Assembly (NCBI RefSeq): GCF_000739715.2
Contig: NZ_BBJC02000001.1
Span: 202,843-266,842, forward strand
Length of the DNA stretch: 64,000 bases
Direction of reading: 5' to 3'
Source of the DNA: Falsirhodobacter sp. alg1
GTDB taxonomy: Bacteria > Pseudomonadota > Alphaproteobacteria > Rhodobacterales > Rhodobacteraceae
The translations under genes were made by a program, and so were the position numbers. This document shows positions 11,330-19,252 of this stretch, one piece after another (position 1 is the stretch's first letter; every line of letters begins with the position of its first letter). The notes beneath the pieces were generated by a model. It was not told the origin of the DNA. It saw nothing but the letters and a program-made list of their open reading frames with translations, and searched no databases.

Positions 11330-12784
11330 ATGCTCTGGTCCCTTATCAAGATCCTTGTCTTCATCGCGGTCATTGCCGTCCTGAGCCTGACAGCAAGCTG
11401 GATGCTGGACAACGGCACAGGGGTCCGCTTTGCGGTATCCGGATGGGAATTCACGCTGGGACCGGTGCAGGTTCTGATCGCCGCGCTGGTTCTGGTGGTC
11501 CTGCTTTGGATCGTGCTGAAGCTGGCCGGTGTTCTGGTGGCATTTCTGCGGTTCCTGAACGGCGATGAAACAGCGCTGAGCCGTCATTTCCATCGCAACC
11601 GTGAGGCCAAGGGCCGGGAAGCCCTGGGGGATGCCATTCTGGCTCTGGCCTCTGGTGAGCCCAAGCTGGCATTGAGCCGTGCCGAAAAGGCACACAAGCT
11701 GATGGATGACCCGGACATCACCACCTTGGTTCTTGCCCAGTCCGCCGAGCAGGCGGGCGACCGGCAGAAAGCCGAGGATGCATGGAAACGTTTGCTGGGC
11801 CATCAGCGCACCCGCTTCGTCGGCATTCGCGGCCTGCTGCGTCAGAAGCTGGACGAAGGGGATACGGGAACGGCGCTCAAACTGGCGGAACGTGCCTTTG
11901 CGCTGAAGCCGAAGCATCCGGAAACACAGGATGTGCTGCTGAAGTTGCAGGCGGAAAACTCCGATTGGCAGGGTGCCCGTCAGACGCTGGAAGCCAAGCG
12001 CAAAAGCGGGGCCTTGCCCAAGGCCGTCTATCAGCGGCGCGATGCGGTGCTCGCGTTGCAGCAGGCCCGGACGATCATGGAGGACAATGCCTCTATCGAA
12101 GCCCGCGAGGCCGCCATTGAAGCCAACAAGCTGTCGCCGGATCTGATTCCGGCCACCGTTCTGGCGGCGCGTACCTATATCGCGCAGGGCAATACGCGCC
12201 ATGCCACGCGGATGCTGCGCAAGGCATGGGAGGTGCAGCCGCACCCCGATCTTGCCGCCGCCTTTGCCGAGATTGCTCCTGACGAAACCCCGCAGGAACG
12301 GGTCAAGCGATTCACCCCGCTGACCGAGGTGCATGCCGAAAACCCCGAGGCAATGATGCTGAAGGCGGAGCTGGCCATTGCTGCGGAAAACTTCCCCGAG
12401 GCGCGCCGGGCCATTGGCCGTTTGCCCTATGACCACCCCACGGTCCGTTCGTTGACGATCATGGCTGCGATCGAACGCGGCGAAGGGGCCGAGGACGGGG
12501 TTGTTCGCGGCTGGCTGACCCGCGCCCTGACGGCACCGCGGGGTCCGCAATGGTGCTGTGACAATTGCCAGACGGTTCATGCCCAATGGGCACCGTTCTG
12601 TGATCAGTGCAGCGGTTTCGATACGCTGTCGTGGCGTGAACCTGCAGATACCGCAGGGCCAAGTGCGACGGGGACAGAACTTCTTCCGCTGATCGTGGGA
12701 AGCCCGAAGGCTGCAAATGCCACGGTGGTCACGCCTGCTGCCGACACACCCGAAGTTGCAGAAACCGAAAAACCTGCAAATTAG
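11330..12784 (+). CDS. hemY: HemY-type tetratricopeptide membrane protein with C-terminal Cys-rich segment
   Basis: Membrane protein of the heme-operon HemY family (not the protoporphyrinogen oxidase of the same name). It has 484 residues: two N-terminal membrane helices (about 1-24 and 40-65), then TPR-like helical repeats (about 85-390). Near residue 404 two cysteine pairs (WCCDNC and CDQC, 17-18 residues apart) form a probable zinc ribbon or rubredoxin-like knuckle. An acidic/Thr/Ala tail follows. The start codon follows the mic60 stop without a gap, so translation is likely coupled. The molecular role is unknown; a structural partnership with Mic60 is inferred from context. Confidence 0.86.
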   Translation: MLWSLIKILVFIAVIAVLSLTASWMLDNGTGVRFAVSGWEFTLGPVQVLIAALVLVVLLWIVLKLAGVLVAFLRFLNGDETALSRHFHRNREAKGREALGDAILALASGEPKLALSRAEKAHKLMDDPDITTLVLAQSAEQAGDRQKAEDAWKRLLGHQRTRFVGIRGLLRQKLDEGDTGTALKLAERAFALKPKHPETQDVLLKLQAENSDWQGARQTLEAKRKSGALPKAVYQRRDAVLALQQARTIMEDNASIEAREAAIEANKLSPDLIPATVLAARTYIAQGNTRHATRMLRKAWEVQPHPDLAAAFAEIAPDETPQERVKRFTPLTEVHAENPEAMMLKAELAIAAENFPEARRAIGRLPYDHPTVRSLTIMAAIERGEGAEDGVVRGWLTRALTAPRGPQWCCDNCQTVHAQWAPFCDQCSGFDTLSWREPADTAGPSATGTELLPLIVGSPKAANATVVTPAADTPEVAETEKPAN

Positions 12785-12828
12785 GGCTTCACGACTGTGG
12801 TCGGGGGTGCTAAATCCCCGCCACCAGC

Positions 12829-12904
12829 GCCGGTGTAGCTCAGCTGGTAGAGCACATCATTCGTAATGATGGGGTCGGGGGTTCGAGTCCCTTCACCGGC
12901 ACCA
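12829..12904 (+). tRNA. tRNA-Thr (anticodon CGT)
   Basis: 76-base tRNA with acceptor stem GCCGGTG/CACCGGC, D-arm GCTC..GAGC, anticodon stem CATCA/TGATG with loop TTCGTAA (anticodon CGT at 12862-12864), T-arm around GGTTCGAGTCC and an encoded CCA end. It reads ACG threonine codons. It stands alone between hemY and a terminator. Confidence 0.97.
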
Positions 12905-12931
12905 CTTTCCCAAAAGGGAAAGGCCAGCACA

Positions 12932-12958
12932 AAAAGACCGCCCTATGGGCGGTCTTTT
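12932..12958 (+). terminator. Rho-independent terminator after tRNA-Thr
   Basis: Stem AAAAGACCGCCC/GGGCGGTCTTTT (12 bp) with loop TAT. Symmetric A and T runs mean it can also serve the minus-strand XRE gene, whose stop is at 12972. Confidence 0.9.
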
Positions 12959-12971
12959 GCATTACAGCACC

Positions 12972-13547
12972 CTATACCCCGTGCCCTGCCATGCCACGAT
13001 AGACAACGACAGCATACCGGCACAGCACATCGGTTTCATTCCGGAAGATGCAATCGTTCGGGGGCCCGAGTTCCAGACAATCCCCTTCGGCCATCTCGTG
13101 CCGGGTCTGCCCTTCGATGAAAACGAGATTCCCTTCCAGCACCCAAACCAGATGTGTCCGGTTCAGATAGACCGAGGCGGGAAACGAGGCTTGCTTTCCA
13201 GCGGGAAAATCAACGCTGACGATATCGATAGGGGCCGCCGTGCCGGGGGAGACATGCCTGCGCAGATAGCCTGTTACCGGGTCCTGCCAGATGGGTTGGT
13301 CCGCCTTGCGCAACAGTTGGCCGTCCTGCATTTCGGCGCGCACCATCAGGGTGGACATGGTGATCCCGAAGGCCCCGGCCAATCGTGCCAAAAGGGTTGC
13401 CGTCGGACTGGCGCCCCCGCGCTCCACCTTATGGATCATGGCGCGCGAGACACCGGATTTTTCTGCCAGATCGGTCAGGGACCAACCGCGCAGTTCACGC
13501 TCTATCTTGATCCGCGCCCCGATGCGTTTGTCCACATTGTCTATCAT
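12972..13547 (-). CDS. XRE-family regulator with C-terminal cupin domain
   Basis: Probable transcription regulator of 191 residues: N-terminal helix-turn-helix (about residues 8-62, LTDLAEKSGVSRAMIHKVERG) and C-terminal single cupin (about 110-185, SVYLNRTHLVWVLEGNL), which in this family binds a small effector. It is divergent from the flavin monooxygenase/MFS pair, the usual arrangement for a local regulator. The 150-base gap between them holds a TATAAT box and a palindrome. Effector is unknown. Confidence 0.85.
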   Translation of the reverse strand: MIDNVDKRIGARIKIERELRGWSLTDLAEKSGVSRAMIHKVERGGASPTATLLARLAGAFGITMSTLMVRAEMQDGQLLRKADQPIWQDPVTGYLRRHVSPGTAAPIDIVSVDFPAGKQASFPASVYLNRTHLVWVLEGNLVFIEGQTRHEMAEGDCLELGPPNDCIFRNETDVLCRYAVVVYRGMAGHGV

Positions 13548-13660
13548 TCGCCGCTCCGCATCCCGATACGATCACCTGTGTCCTCAGGAAAGAGTGCAAG
13601 CACAAGGCCGCTGGCGCTTGACGCATCGCGTGTGTTTCCTATGGTGAATTAAAGTAACAC

Positions 13661-13683
13661 TATAATAGACGATTCGAGTCGTC
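13661..13683 (+). promoter_or_regulatory. Candidate -10 box and operator of the monooxygenase gene
   Basis: A perfect TATAAT (13661-13666) is followed at once by an inverted repeat GACGA-N6-TCGTC (13668-13683), which would cover the transcription start. A convincing -35 is not seen. The position in front of the monooxygenase gene and opposite the XRE-cupin gene suggests the binding site of that regulator. Confidence 0.45.
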
Positions 13684-13700
13684 AGGAACAGGGGTCCAAT

Positions 13701-15071
13701 ATGCCGCGTGAAATCCGTCTGAACGCTTTCGATATGTTTTGCCCGGGGCATATCCAGCAGGGGCTATGGACCCACCCGCAAGATCAATCCGTTCGCATGA
13801 ACGACATCAGATACTGGATGGAATATGCACAGCGGCTGGAGAAGGGGTTGTTCGACGGCATCTTCTTTGCCGATGTCCTTGGGGTCTATGATGTTTTTGG
13901 CGGCAGCCCCGATGCGGCGGTGCGGAACGCGGTTCAGATCCCGGCCAATGATCCCTCCATCGTCATCCCGGCCATGGCCGCTGTGACCAAGCACCTCGGT
14001 TTCGGCATCACCTGCAATCTGACCTACGAGCAGCCGTTCCTGTTTGCCCGGCGCATGTCCACCTTGGACCATCTGACAGGCGGGCGGATCGGCTGGAATA
14101 TCGTGACCGGCTATCTGGACAGTGCAGCGCGCGCGATCGGCCTGAAGGGGCAGACGGCGCATGATGACCGTTACGATCTTGCGGATGAATTCATGTCGCT
14201 GGTCTACAAGCTGTGGGAAGGGTCGTGGGACGATGATGCACTGGTGATGGATCGGGAAGCCGGCGTATTCGCAGATCCGGCCAAGGTACGCACGATCCAT
14301 CACGAAGGCCCGCAGTACAAGGTGGATGCGATGCATCTCTGCTCCCCCTCGCCGCAACGGACTCCGGTTCTCTATCAGGCGGGATCATCCGATCGGGGCC
14401 GCAGGTTTGCGGGCACCCATGCGGAATGCGTGTTCGTGAACGGCCAGAAAAAGGAAGATGTGAAGGCGATCGTTTCGGACATCACCTCGCGCGCCGTGGC
14501 GAACGGGCGCGCAGCCGAAGATATCAAGCTGTTTCTGGGGGCCACCCTGATCATTGGCCGGACAGAGGCAGAGGCGCAGGAGAAATTCGCCGAATACCGC
14601 CGCTATGCCAGTTCCGAGGCGGCCCTGGTCCATGCGGCAGCGTCGATGGGGATCGACTTTTCCAGATACGATCTGGACGAACCGATCGAGACGGGAAAAA
14701 GTCAGGCCATCGTTTCGAACATCGCCATCATGAACAAGGCCGCAGGCCCGAAATGGACACGGCGCAAACTGCTGGAGCAGATGGTTCTGGGCAGCCGCCA
14801 GACCCCATGGGTCGGTTCGGCGGAACAGATTGCCGATACCATGATCTGTTGGAGCGAGGAGACCGGCATCGCGGGTTTCAACCTGTCCCGCACGGTTACC
14901 CCGGCCAGCATTGATGATGTCATCGATATGCTGGTTCCGGTTTTGCAGGAAAGGGGGGTCTATAAAACGTCCTATACTGATGGCACATACCGTGAAAAAC
15001 TGTTCGGACATGCCCGTCTGCCGGCCAGCCACACCGGCGCCAGCCATAACCGCAGCCATCTGCCGCAGTGA
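13701..15071 (+). CDS. NtaA/SnaA/DszA-family FMN-dependent monooxygenase
   Basis: Bacterial luciferase-like flavin monooxygenase of 456 residues that uses reduced FMN supplied by a separate reductase. The family includes nitrilotriacetate, dibenzothiophene sulfone and pristinamycin-precursor oxygenases. Seen here: LTGGRIGWNIVTGYLDSAARAIG (quoted in part: GRIGWNIVTGYLDSAAR), the HYG-like PQYKVDAMHLCSPSPQRTPV region shortened, and LYQAGSSDRGRRFA, typical of the subfamily. No reductase gene lies beside it. The substrate cannot be inferred; growth on an organosulfur or N-heterocyclic compound is plausible. AGGGG precedes the ATG by about 9 bases. Confidence 0.88.
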   Translation: MPREIRLNAFDMFCPGHIQQGLWTHPQDQSVRMNDIRYWMEYAQRLEKGLFDGIFFADVLGVYDVFGGSPDAAVRNAVQIPANDPSIVIPAMAAVTKHLGFGITCNLTYEQPFLFARRMSTLDHLTGGRIGWNIVTGYLDSAARAIGLKGQTAHDDRYDLADEFMSLVYKLWEGSWDDDALVMDREAGVFADPAKVRTIHHEGPQYKVDAMHLCSPSPQRTPVLYQAGSSDRGRRFAGTHAECVFVNGQKKEDVKAIVSDITSRAVANGRAAEDIKLFLGATLIIGRTEAEAQEKFAEYRRYASSEAALVHAAASMGIDFSRYDLDEPIETGKSQAIVSNIAIMNKAAGPKWTRRKLLEQMVLGSRQTPWVGSAEQIADTMICWSEETGIAGFNLSRTVTPASIDDVIDMLVPVLQERGVYKTSYTDGTYREKLFGHARLPASHTGASHNRSHLPQ

Positions 15072-15167
15072 TGTGATTGCGCGCTAGGGTGTTCGCCATT
15101 ACGCAGCGCAGTGTTGATAGGGCCGATCGGCCACGGGCATCCATCCGCCCACAGGGGAATGAACATC

Positions 15168-16403
15168 ATGGCAGGGGCGGATATGCAGGACACGACGTTC
15201 GTGCGCGACAAACGGGCCTCGTTGCTCTTGCTGCTGGCGGCGCAGGTGCTGGCGATGAGCGTGTGGTTTTCTTCGGCTGCGGCCATTGCCGATATCAAGC
15301 TGACCTATCAGATCAGCCCCGTGGCCGAGGCGCTGCTGACAAGCGCCGTCCAGATCGGATTCGTGATCGGGACGATCGTGTCGGCACTGCTGGGGCTGGC
15401 GGACCGCTATGACCCGCGCCGCCTGTTCGCCCTTTCGGCAGGCATCGCAGCGGTGGCCACCGGCACGCTGGTGGTTCTGGAGCCGACGGGCGGGGTGGTG
15501 ATCGCGCTGCGCATCCTGACGGGGGTCTGCATGGCAGGGGTCTATCCTGTGGGCATGCGCCTGGCCGCGACATGGGCCAAGGGGGATATCGGGCTGTTGA
15601 TCGGGCTTTTGGTCGGGGCGCTGACGCTGGGATCGGCCAGCCCGCATCTGCTGGCTGCCTTTGGCGGGCTGGGCTGGCAATCCATCTACGGAGCTGCCAC
15701 CGTGGCGGCGATTGCGGCGTCGGTGCTGATCTGCTTCGTAAGGGTCGGCCCGAACATGAAACGCGCGGCCCGTATCGAATTTTCCCGCTTTTCCGAGAGC
15801 TGGCGCCGCCCGGCCGTGCGCAAGGCCAACCTCGGCTATCTTGGTCACATGTGGGAACTCTATGCCATGTGGGCATGGCTGAGCCTGTTCCTGCACCAGT
15901 CCTTTGCCGCGCGCGGTATGGAGGATGGCAATATCAAGGCGGCCACGCTGACCTTCGCCGCCATCGCATCTGGTGCAATCGGATCATGGCTGGGCGGCGT
16001 TCTGGCGGACCGATACGGGCGCACCACCGTCACAATGACGGCCATGGCCATCAGCGGACTGTGCGCGGCCACGGCAGGCTGGCTGTTCGAGGCACCTCTG
16101 TTGATGCTGGTCCCCGTCATCATCGTCTGGGGCATTACCGTCATCGCGGATTCCGCCCAGTTTTCGGCCTCGGTTGCCGAACTGGCAGAGCCGGAGGCGG
16201 TCGGTACCCTGCTGACGGTGCAAACCTGTGCCGGATTCCTGCTGACCCTGGGCAGCATCCAGATGGTCCCGCTGGTTTTGCCGCATCTGGGCTGGACGGG
16301 TGCCTTTTCGATTCTGGCCGTGGGGCCGTTTCTGGGCTGCATCGCCATGTGGCGGCTGCGCCGGGATCCCGAATCCCGCCGTCTGGCAGGCGGGCGCAGA
16401 TAG
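15168..16403 (+). CDS. Major facilitator superfamily transporter
   Basis: Inner membrane transporter of 411 residues with about 12 hydrophobic segments, and the loop motif LADRYDPRR between TM2 and TM3 plus its second-half counterpart LADRYGRTT. It lies about 100 bases after the monooxygenase gene and is probably cotranscribed, which suggests import of the substrate or export of a product. The start at 15168 is chosen because AGGGGA sits about 10 bases upstream; GTG 15111 and ATG 15159 are also in frame. Confidence 0.85.
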   Translation: MAGADMQDTTFVRDKRASLLLLLAAQVLAMSVWFSSAAAIADIKLTYQISPVAEALLTSAVQIGFVIGTIVSALLGLADRYDPRRLFALSAGIAAVATGTLVVLEPTGGVVIALRILTGVCMAGVYPVGMRLAATWAKGDIGLLIGLLVGALTLGSASPHLLAAFGGLGWQSIYGAATVAAIAASVLICFVRVGPNMKRAARIEFSRFSESWRRPAVRKANLGYLGHMWELYAMWAWLSLFLHQSFAARGMEDGNIKAATLTFAAIASGAIGSWLGGVLADRYGRTTVTMTAMAISGLCAATAGWLFEAPLLMLVPVIIVWGITVIADSAQFSASVAELAEPEAVGTLLTVQTCAGFLLTLGSIQMVPLVLPHLGWTGAFSILAVGPFLGCIAMWRLRRDPESRRLAGGRR

Positions 16404-16412
16404 CGATACATC

Positions 16413-16442
16413 CCGCCTGTCCAAAGGCTTGAAACCAGGCGG
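16413..16442 (+). terminator. Possible hairpin after the MFS gene
   Basis: CCGCCTG/CAGGCGG stem (7 bp) with a 16-base loop just after the MFS stop. It lacks a clear U-run, so this is a weak terminator candidate. Confidence 0.3.
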
Positions 16443-16521
16443 CGGCCTTTGATTGCGCAAGAAAAATACGGGCAACATGGTCAGGATGTCCAAGGACAAG
16501 TTGCCCAGTCCACGTTCCGGA

Positions 16522-16534
16522 TTACGTAGCGTAA
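16522..16534. promoter_or_regulatory. Inverted repeat TTACG-TAG-CGTAA upstream of cydA
   Basis: A 5-3-5 perfect inverted repeat about 50 bases before the cydA start, followed by another CGTAA. It lies in the 180-base leader of the oxidase operon and could bind a regulator. It does not match the FNR consensus TTGAT-N4-ATCAA. Confidence 0.35.
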
Positions 16535-16582
16535 CGTAACGACCGTGCTCTTTTTCGCGCAAGTAACAGCCGAGGTACCGCC

Positions 16583-17977
16583 ATGACGGCAGAGCTTCTC
16601 GCCCGCTTTCAGTTCGCCTTTACAGTTTCATTCCACATCATCTTTCCCGCTTTTTCCATCGGGCTTGCCAGCTATCTTGCGGTGCTGAACGCGCTGTGGC
16701 TGTCAACGGGAAACCAGACCTATCTGACGCTTTTCAACCATTGGAAAAAGATCTTCGCCGTCGCCTTTGCCATGGGCGTCGTGTCGGGCATCGTGATGGC
16801 GTATCAGTTCGGTACGAACTGGTCGGTGTTTTCCGACAGGGCGGGGCCGGTCGTCGGCCCGTTGATGGCCTATGAGGTTCTGACGGCCTTCTTTCTGGAG
16901 GCGGGTTTCCTCGGGATCATGCTGTTCGGACGCAAGCGCGTGGGGGACGGGTTGCACATGTTCGCAACTGCCATGGTGGCCATCGGAACACTCATCTCCG
17001 CCACATGGATCCTGTCGGTGAACAGCTGGATGCAGACGCCGGCCGGCTTTTCCATTTCCGATACCGGCCAGTTCATCCCCGAGGATTGGTGGGCGATCGT
17101 GTTCAACCCGTCTTTCCCGTACCGGCTGGTGCATATGGTGCTGGCAGCCTTTCTCACCACCGCGCTGGTCGTCGGGGGAACAGGGGGGTACCACCTGTTG
17201 CGGGACAATTCGAACCCCGCCACGCGCAAGATGTTTTCCATGGCAATGTGGATGCTGGTCGTTGTCGCCCCCCTGCAGATCCTTGCAGGGGACCAGCATG
17301 GCCTGAATACGCTGGAACATCAGCCTGCCAAGGTCATGGCGATGGAGGGGCATTTCGACAGCCACCCTGACGGTGCGCCTTTGTATCTGTTCGGCATTCC
17401 GGATCAGGACGCGGGCGTATTGCGCTATGCCGTGGGCATTCCCAAACTTTCCAGTCTGATCCTGAAGCATTCGTTCAATGCGCCGCTGGAGGGGTTGAAC
17501 ACGATCCCGCGCGAGGATCAGCCCCCCGTCATGGTGGTGTTCTGGTCGTTCCGCGTCATGATCGCCATCGGCTTTGCCATGCTGGGGCTTGGCCTCTGGT
17601 CGCTGCTCGCGCGGTGGAAAGGACGGCTTTATGAATGGAGCCTGATGCACCGGGCAGCCATCGTCATGGGCCCTGCCGGGTTCATTGCCGTTCTGGCAGG
17701 CTGGATCACCACCGAGGTGGGCCGCCAGCCCTTTACGGTATACGGGTTCCTGCGCACCTCCGAAAGCCATTCGGGCCTGAACGCAAGCGCCGTCGGCACA
17801 TCCCTGATCGCGTTCATCGTGGTGTATTTCTTCGTTTTCGGCGCAGGCACGTTCTACCTTCTGCGCATGATGCACAAGTCGCCGGGCACCCCGAACCTGG
17901 GTCTGCGCGACGGTCCGATCCGGACTGCCGGTATTACGCCCGGCCTGACCGAAGATCCGAAAAATCGCGAGGATTGA
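16583..17977 (+). CDS. cydA: Cytochrome bd-type quinol oxidase subunit I (CIO type)
   Basis: Oxidises ubiquinol and reduces oxygen to water without proton pumping, in the inner membrane. The 464-residue protein has heme ligand His18 (SFHIIFPAFSIG), the FWSFRVM methionine-ligand motif, and GRQPFTVYG. Its length, shorter than the 522 residues of E. coli CydA, shows the short Q-loop of the CioA/cyanide-insensitive class. The first gene of a three-gene operon with cydB (3 bases downstream) and a small third subunit. The GWITTEVGRQP segment also fits CioA. Confidence 0.93.
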   Translation: MTAELLARFQFAFTVSFHIIFPAFSIGLASYLAVLNALWLSTGNQTYLTLFNHWKKIFAVAFAMGVVSGIVMAYQFGTNWSVFSDRAGPVVGPLMAYEVLTAFFLEAGFLGIMLFGRKRVGDGLHMFATAMVAIGTLISATWILSVNSWMQTPAGFSISDTGQFIPEDWWAIVFNPSFPYRLVHMVLAAFLTTALVVGGTGGYHLLRDNSNPATRKMFSMAMWMLVVVAPLQILAGDQHGLNTLEHQPAKVMAMEGHFDSHPDGAPLYLFGIPDQDAGVLRYAVGIPKLSSLILKHSFNAPLEGLNTIPREDQPPVMVVFWSFRVMIAIGFAMLGLGLWSLLARWKGRLYEWSLMHRAAIVMGPAGFIAVLAGWITTEVGRQPFTVYGFLRTSESHSGLNASAVGTSLIAFIVVYFFVFGAGTFYLLRMMHKSPGTPNLGLRDGPIRTAGITPGLTEDPKNRED

Positions 17978-17980
17978 GAC

Positions 17981-18988
17981 ATGCTTGGATTTGACCTTTC
18001 GACGATTTGGGCGGGACTTATCGCCTTTGCCGTCCTGACTTATGTGGTGCTCGACGGCTTCGACCTCGGCGTGGGGATCCTGTTTCCCTTTGCCAAGGAT
18101 GAAAAGGAACGGGACGTGATGATGAACTCGGTCGCGCCCATCTGGGACGGGAACGAGACCTGGCTCGTACTTGGCGGGGGCGGGCTGTTCGCAGTGTTTC
18201 CGCTGGCCTATTCCATCGTGATGCCGGCGCTGTACATGCCGATCATCGCCATGCTTCTGGGCCTGATCTTTCGCGGTGTGGCGTTCGAATATCGCTGGCG
18301 GACGGTCCGGTGGAAACGGCTGTGGGATTACGCCTTCTTCGGCGGTTCGTTGATGGCCGGTGTGTGCCAGGGGCTTGCCTTGGGTGGATTGGTGCAGGGG
18401 ATTGAGGTGCAGGGCCGTTCCTATGCCGGCGGCACATGGGACTGGCTGACGCCTTTTTCCGTATTGGTCGGATTGGCGGTGCCCACGGGCTATGCGCTGT
18501 TGGGTGCCACATGGCTGAACATGAAGCTGGTCGGGCGGGTACAGCAGCACATGCGCAGTCTGGCCCAGCCGTTCGGGGTGGCGACGCTGCTGTTCATGGG
18601 GGCTGTCAGCCTTGCGACCCCCTTTCAGAATGACGCCTATCTGAACCGCTGGTTCGGCTGGCCGATGGAGATATGGACCGTTATCGTGCCGTTGTTGGTG
18701 CTGCTGGTGGTCTGGCGCGGCCGTAAGGGGTTGGTGCGGGGGGATGATGTAGCGCCGTTCCTTTGTGCGCTATCCTTGTTCGTGCTGGCATTCATCGGTA
18801 TCGGCATCAGCTTTTTCCCGATGATGGTGCCTCCGACCCTGACCATTGCCGAGGCGGCGGCCCCCGAAAGCAGCCTGTATTTCGCTTTGGTTGGAACGCT
18901 GGTCATGGTACCGATCATCCTTGCCTATAGCGGCTACAGCTATTGGGTATTCCGCGGCAAGATCGACCCCGAAGAGGGGTACCACTGA
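17981..18988 (+). CDS. cydB: Cytochrome bd-type quinol oxidase subunit II (CIO type)
   Basis: Membrane partner of CydA, 335 residues, close to the length of CioB (E. coli CydB has 379). It starts with YVVLDGFDLGVGILFPF, the conserved CydB N-terminal motif, followed by WDGNETWLVLGGGGLFAVFP. About eight membrane segments are visible. It overlaps the next small gene by one base (TGATG). Confidence 0.93.
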   Translation: MLGFDLSTIWAGLIAFAVLTYVVLDGFDLGVGILFPFAKDEKERDVMMNSVAPIWDGNETWLVLGGGGLFAVFPLAYSIVMPALYMPIIAMLLGLIFRGVAFEYRWRTVRWKRLWDYAFFGGSLMAGVCQGLALGGLVQGIEVQGRSYAGGTWDWLTPFSVLVGLAVPTGYALLGATWLNMKLVGRVQQHMRSLAQPFGVATLLFMGAVSLATPFQNDAYLNRWFGWPMEIWTVIVPLLVLLVVWRGRKGLVRGDDVAPFLCALSLFVLAFIGIGISFFPMMVPPTLTIAEAAAPESSLYFALVGTLVMVPIILAYSGYSYWVFRGKIDPEEGYH

Positions 18989-19089
18989 TGCGGTGGCTGC
19001 GGCGGCTGGGATGGTTCGGGTTGTTATGGCTGGGCGGCGTTCTTGCAGTGGGCATTGTCGCTTTTGCCATACGATCGGTTCTGATGTGA
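18988..19089 (+). CDS. Small single-span oxidase subunit (DUF2474/CydX-like)
   Basis: 33-residue protein MRWLRRLGWFGLLWLGGV... with one hydrophobic helix (about 8-28) and an Arg-rich N-terminus. It starts within the cydB stop (TGATG) and is followed by a terminator, so it is the last gene of the oxidase operon. Small proteins of this kind (CydX, DUF2474) stabilise bd oxidases in other bacteria. Assignment rests on size, hydrophobicity and position. Confidence 0.78.
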   Translation: MRWLRRLGWFGLLWLGGVLAVGIVAFAIRSVLM

Positions 19090-19093
19090 TGCG

Positions 19094-19119
19094 AAGGCCT
19101 CCGTTCCGGGGGCCTTTTT
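19094..19119 (+). terminator. Rho-independent terminator after the cyd operon
   Basis: 10-bp stem AAGGCCTCCG/CGGGGGCCTT (one G-T pair) with a 3-base loop, followed by TTT. It starts 5 bases after the small-subunit stop. Confidence 0.85.
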
Positions 19120-19202
19120 CATGAAAATACACTTCCAGAATATATCATACAGAAATCTGCGGATTCCTCTGAATTCTACGTAATCCATCAGATAGGTTAT
19201 TG

Positions 19203-19228
19203 CGTAAAATTACGGCCATACTAGTATG
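19203..19228. promoter_or_regulatory. Two palindromes before the GntR gene, candidate operators
   Basis: Two perfect 12-base palindromes lie side by side: CGTAAAATTACG (19203-19214) and CATACTAGTATG (19217-19228). They precede the Shine-Dalgarno site of the GntR gene (AGGGAGG, 19240-19246). GntR/FCD regulators often repress their own operon from such sites. The second one contains an in-frame ATG (19226), which argues against translation starting there. Confidence 0.5.
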
Positions 19229-19252
19229 ACCGAAGAATCAGGGAGGGTTCGT

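Noticed and set aside
11297-12586. 429-residue minus-strand frame
   Set aside because: Fully antisense to hemY; no ribosome site or family motif.
16448-16462. FNR-type site TTGATTGCGCAAG before cydA
   Set aside because: The spacing between the TTG and CAA half-sites is 6 rather than 8 bases, so it does not match TTGAT-N4-ATCAA.
16703-18550. 615-residue minus-strand frame across cydA and cydB
   Set aside because: His-rich antisense of membrane-helix codons, not a protein family.
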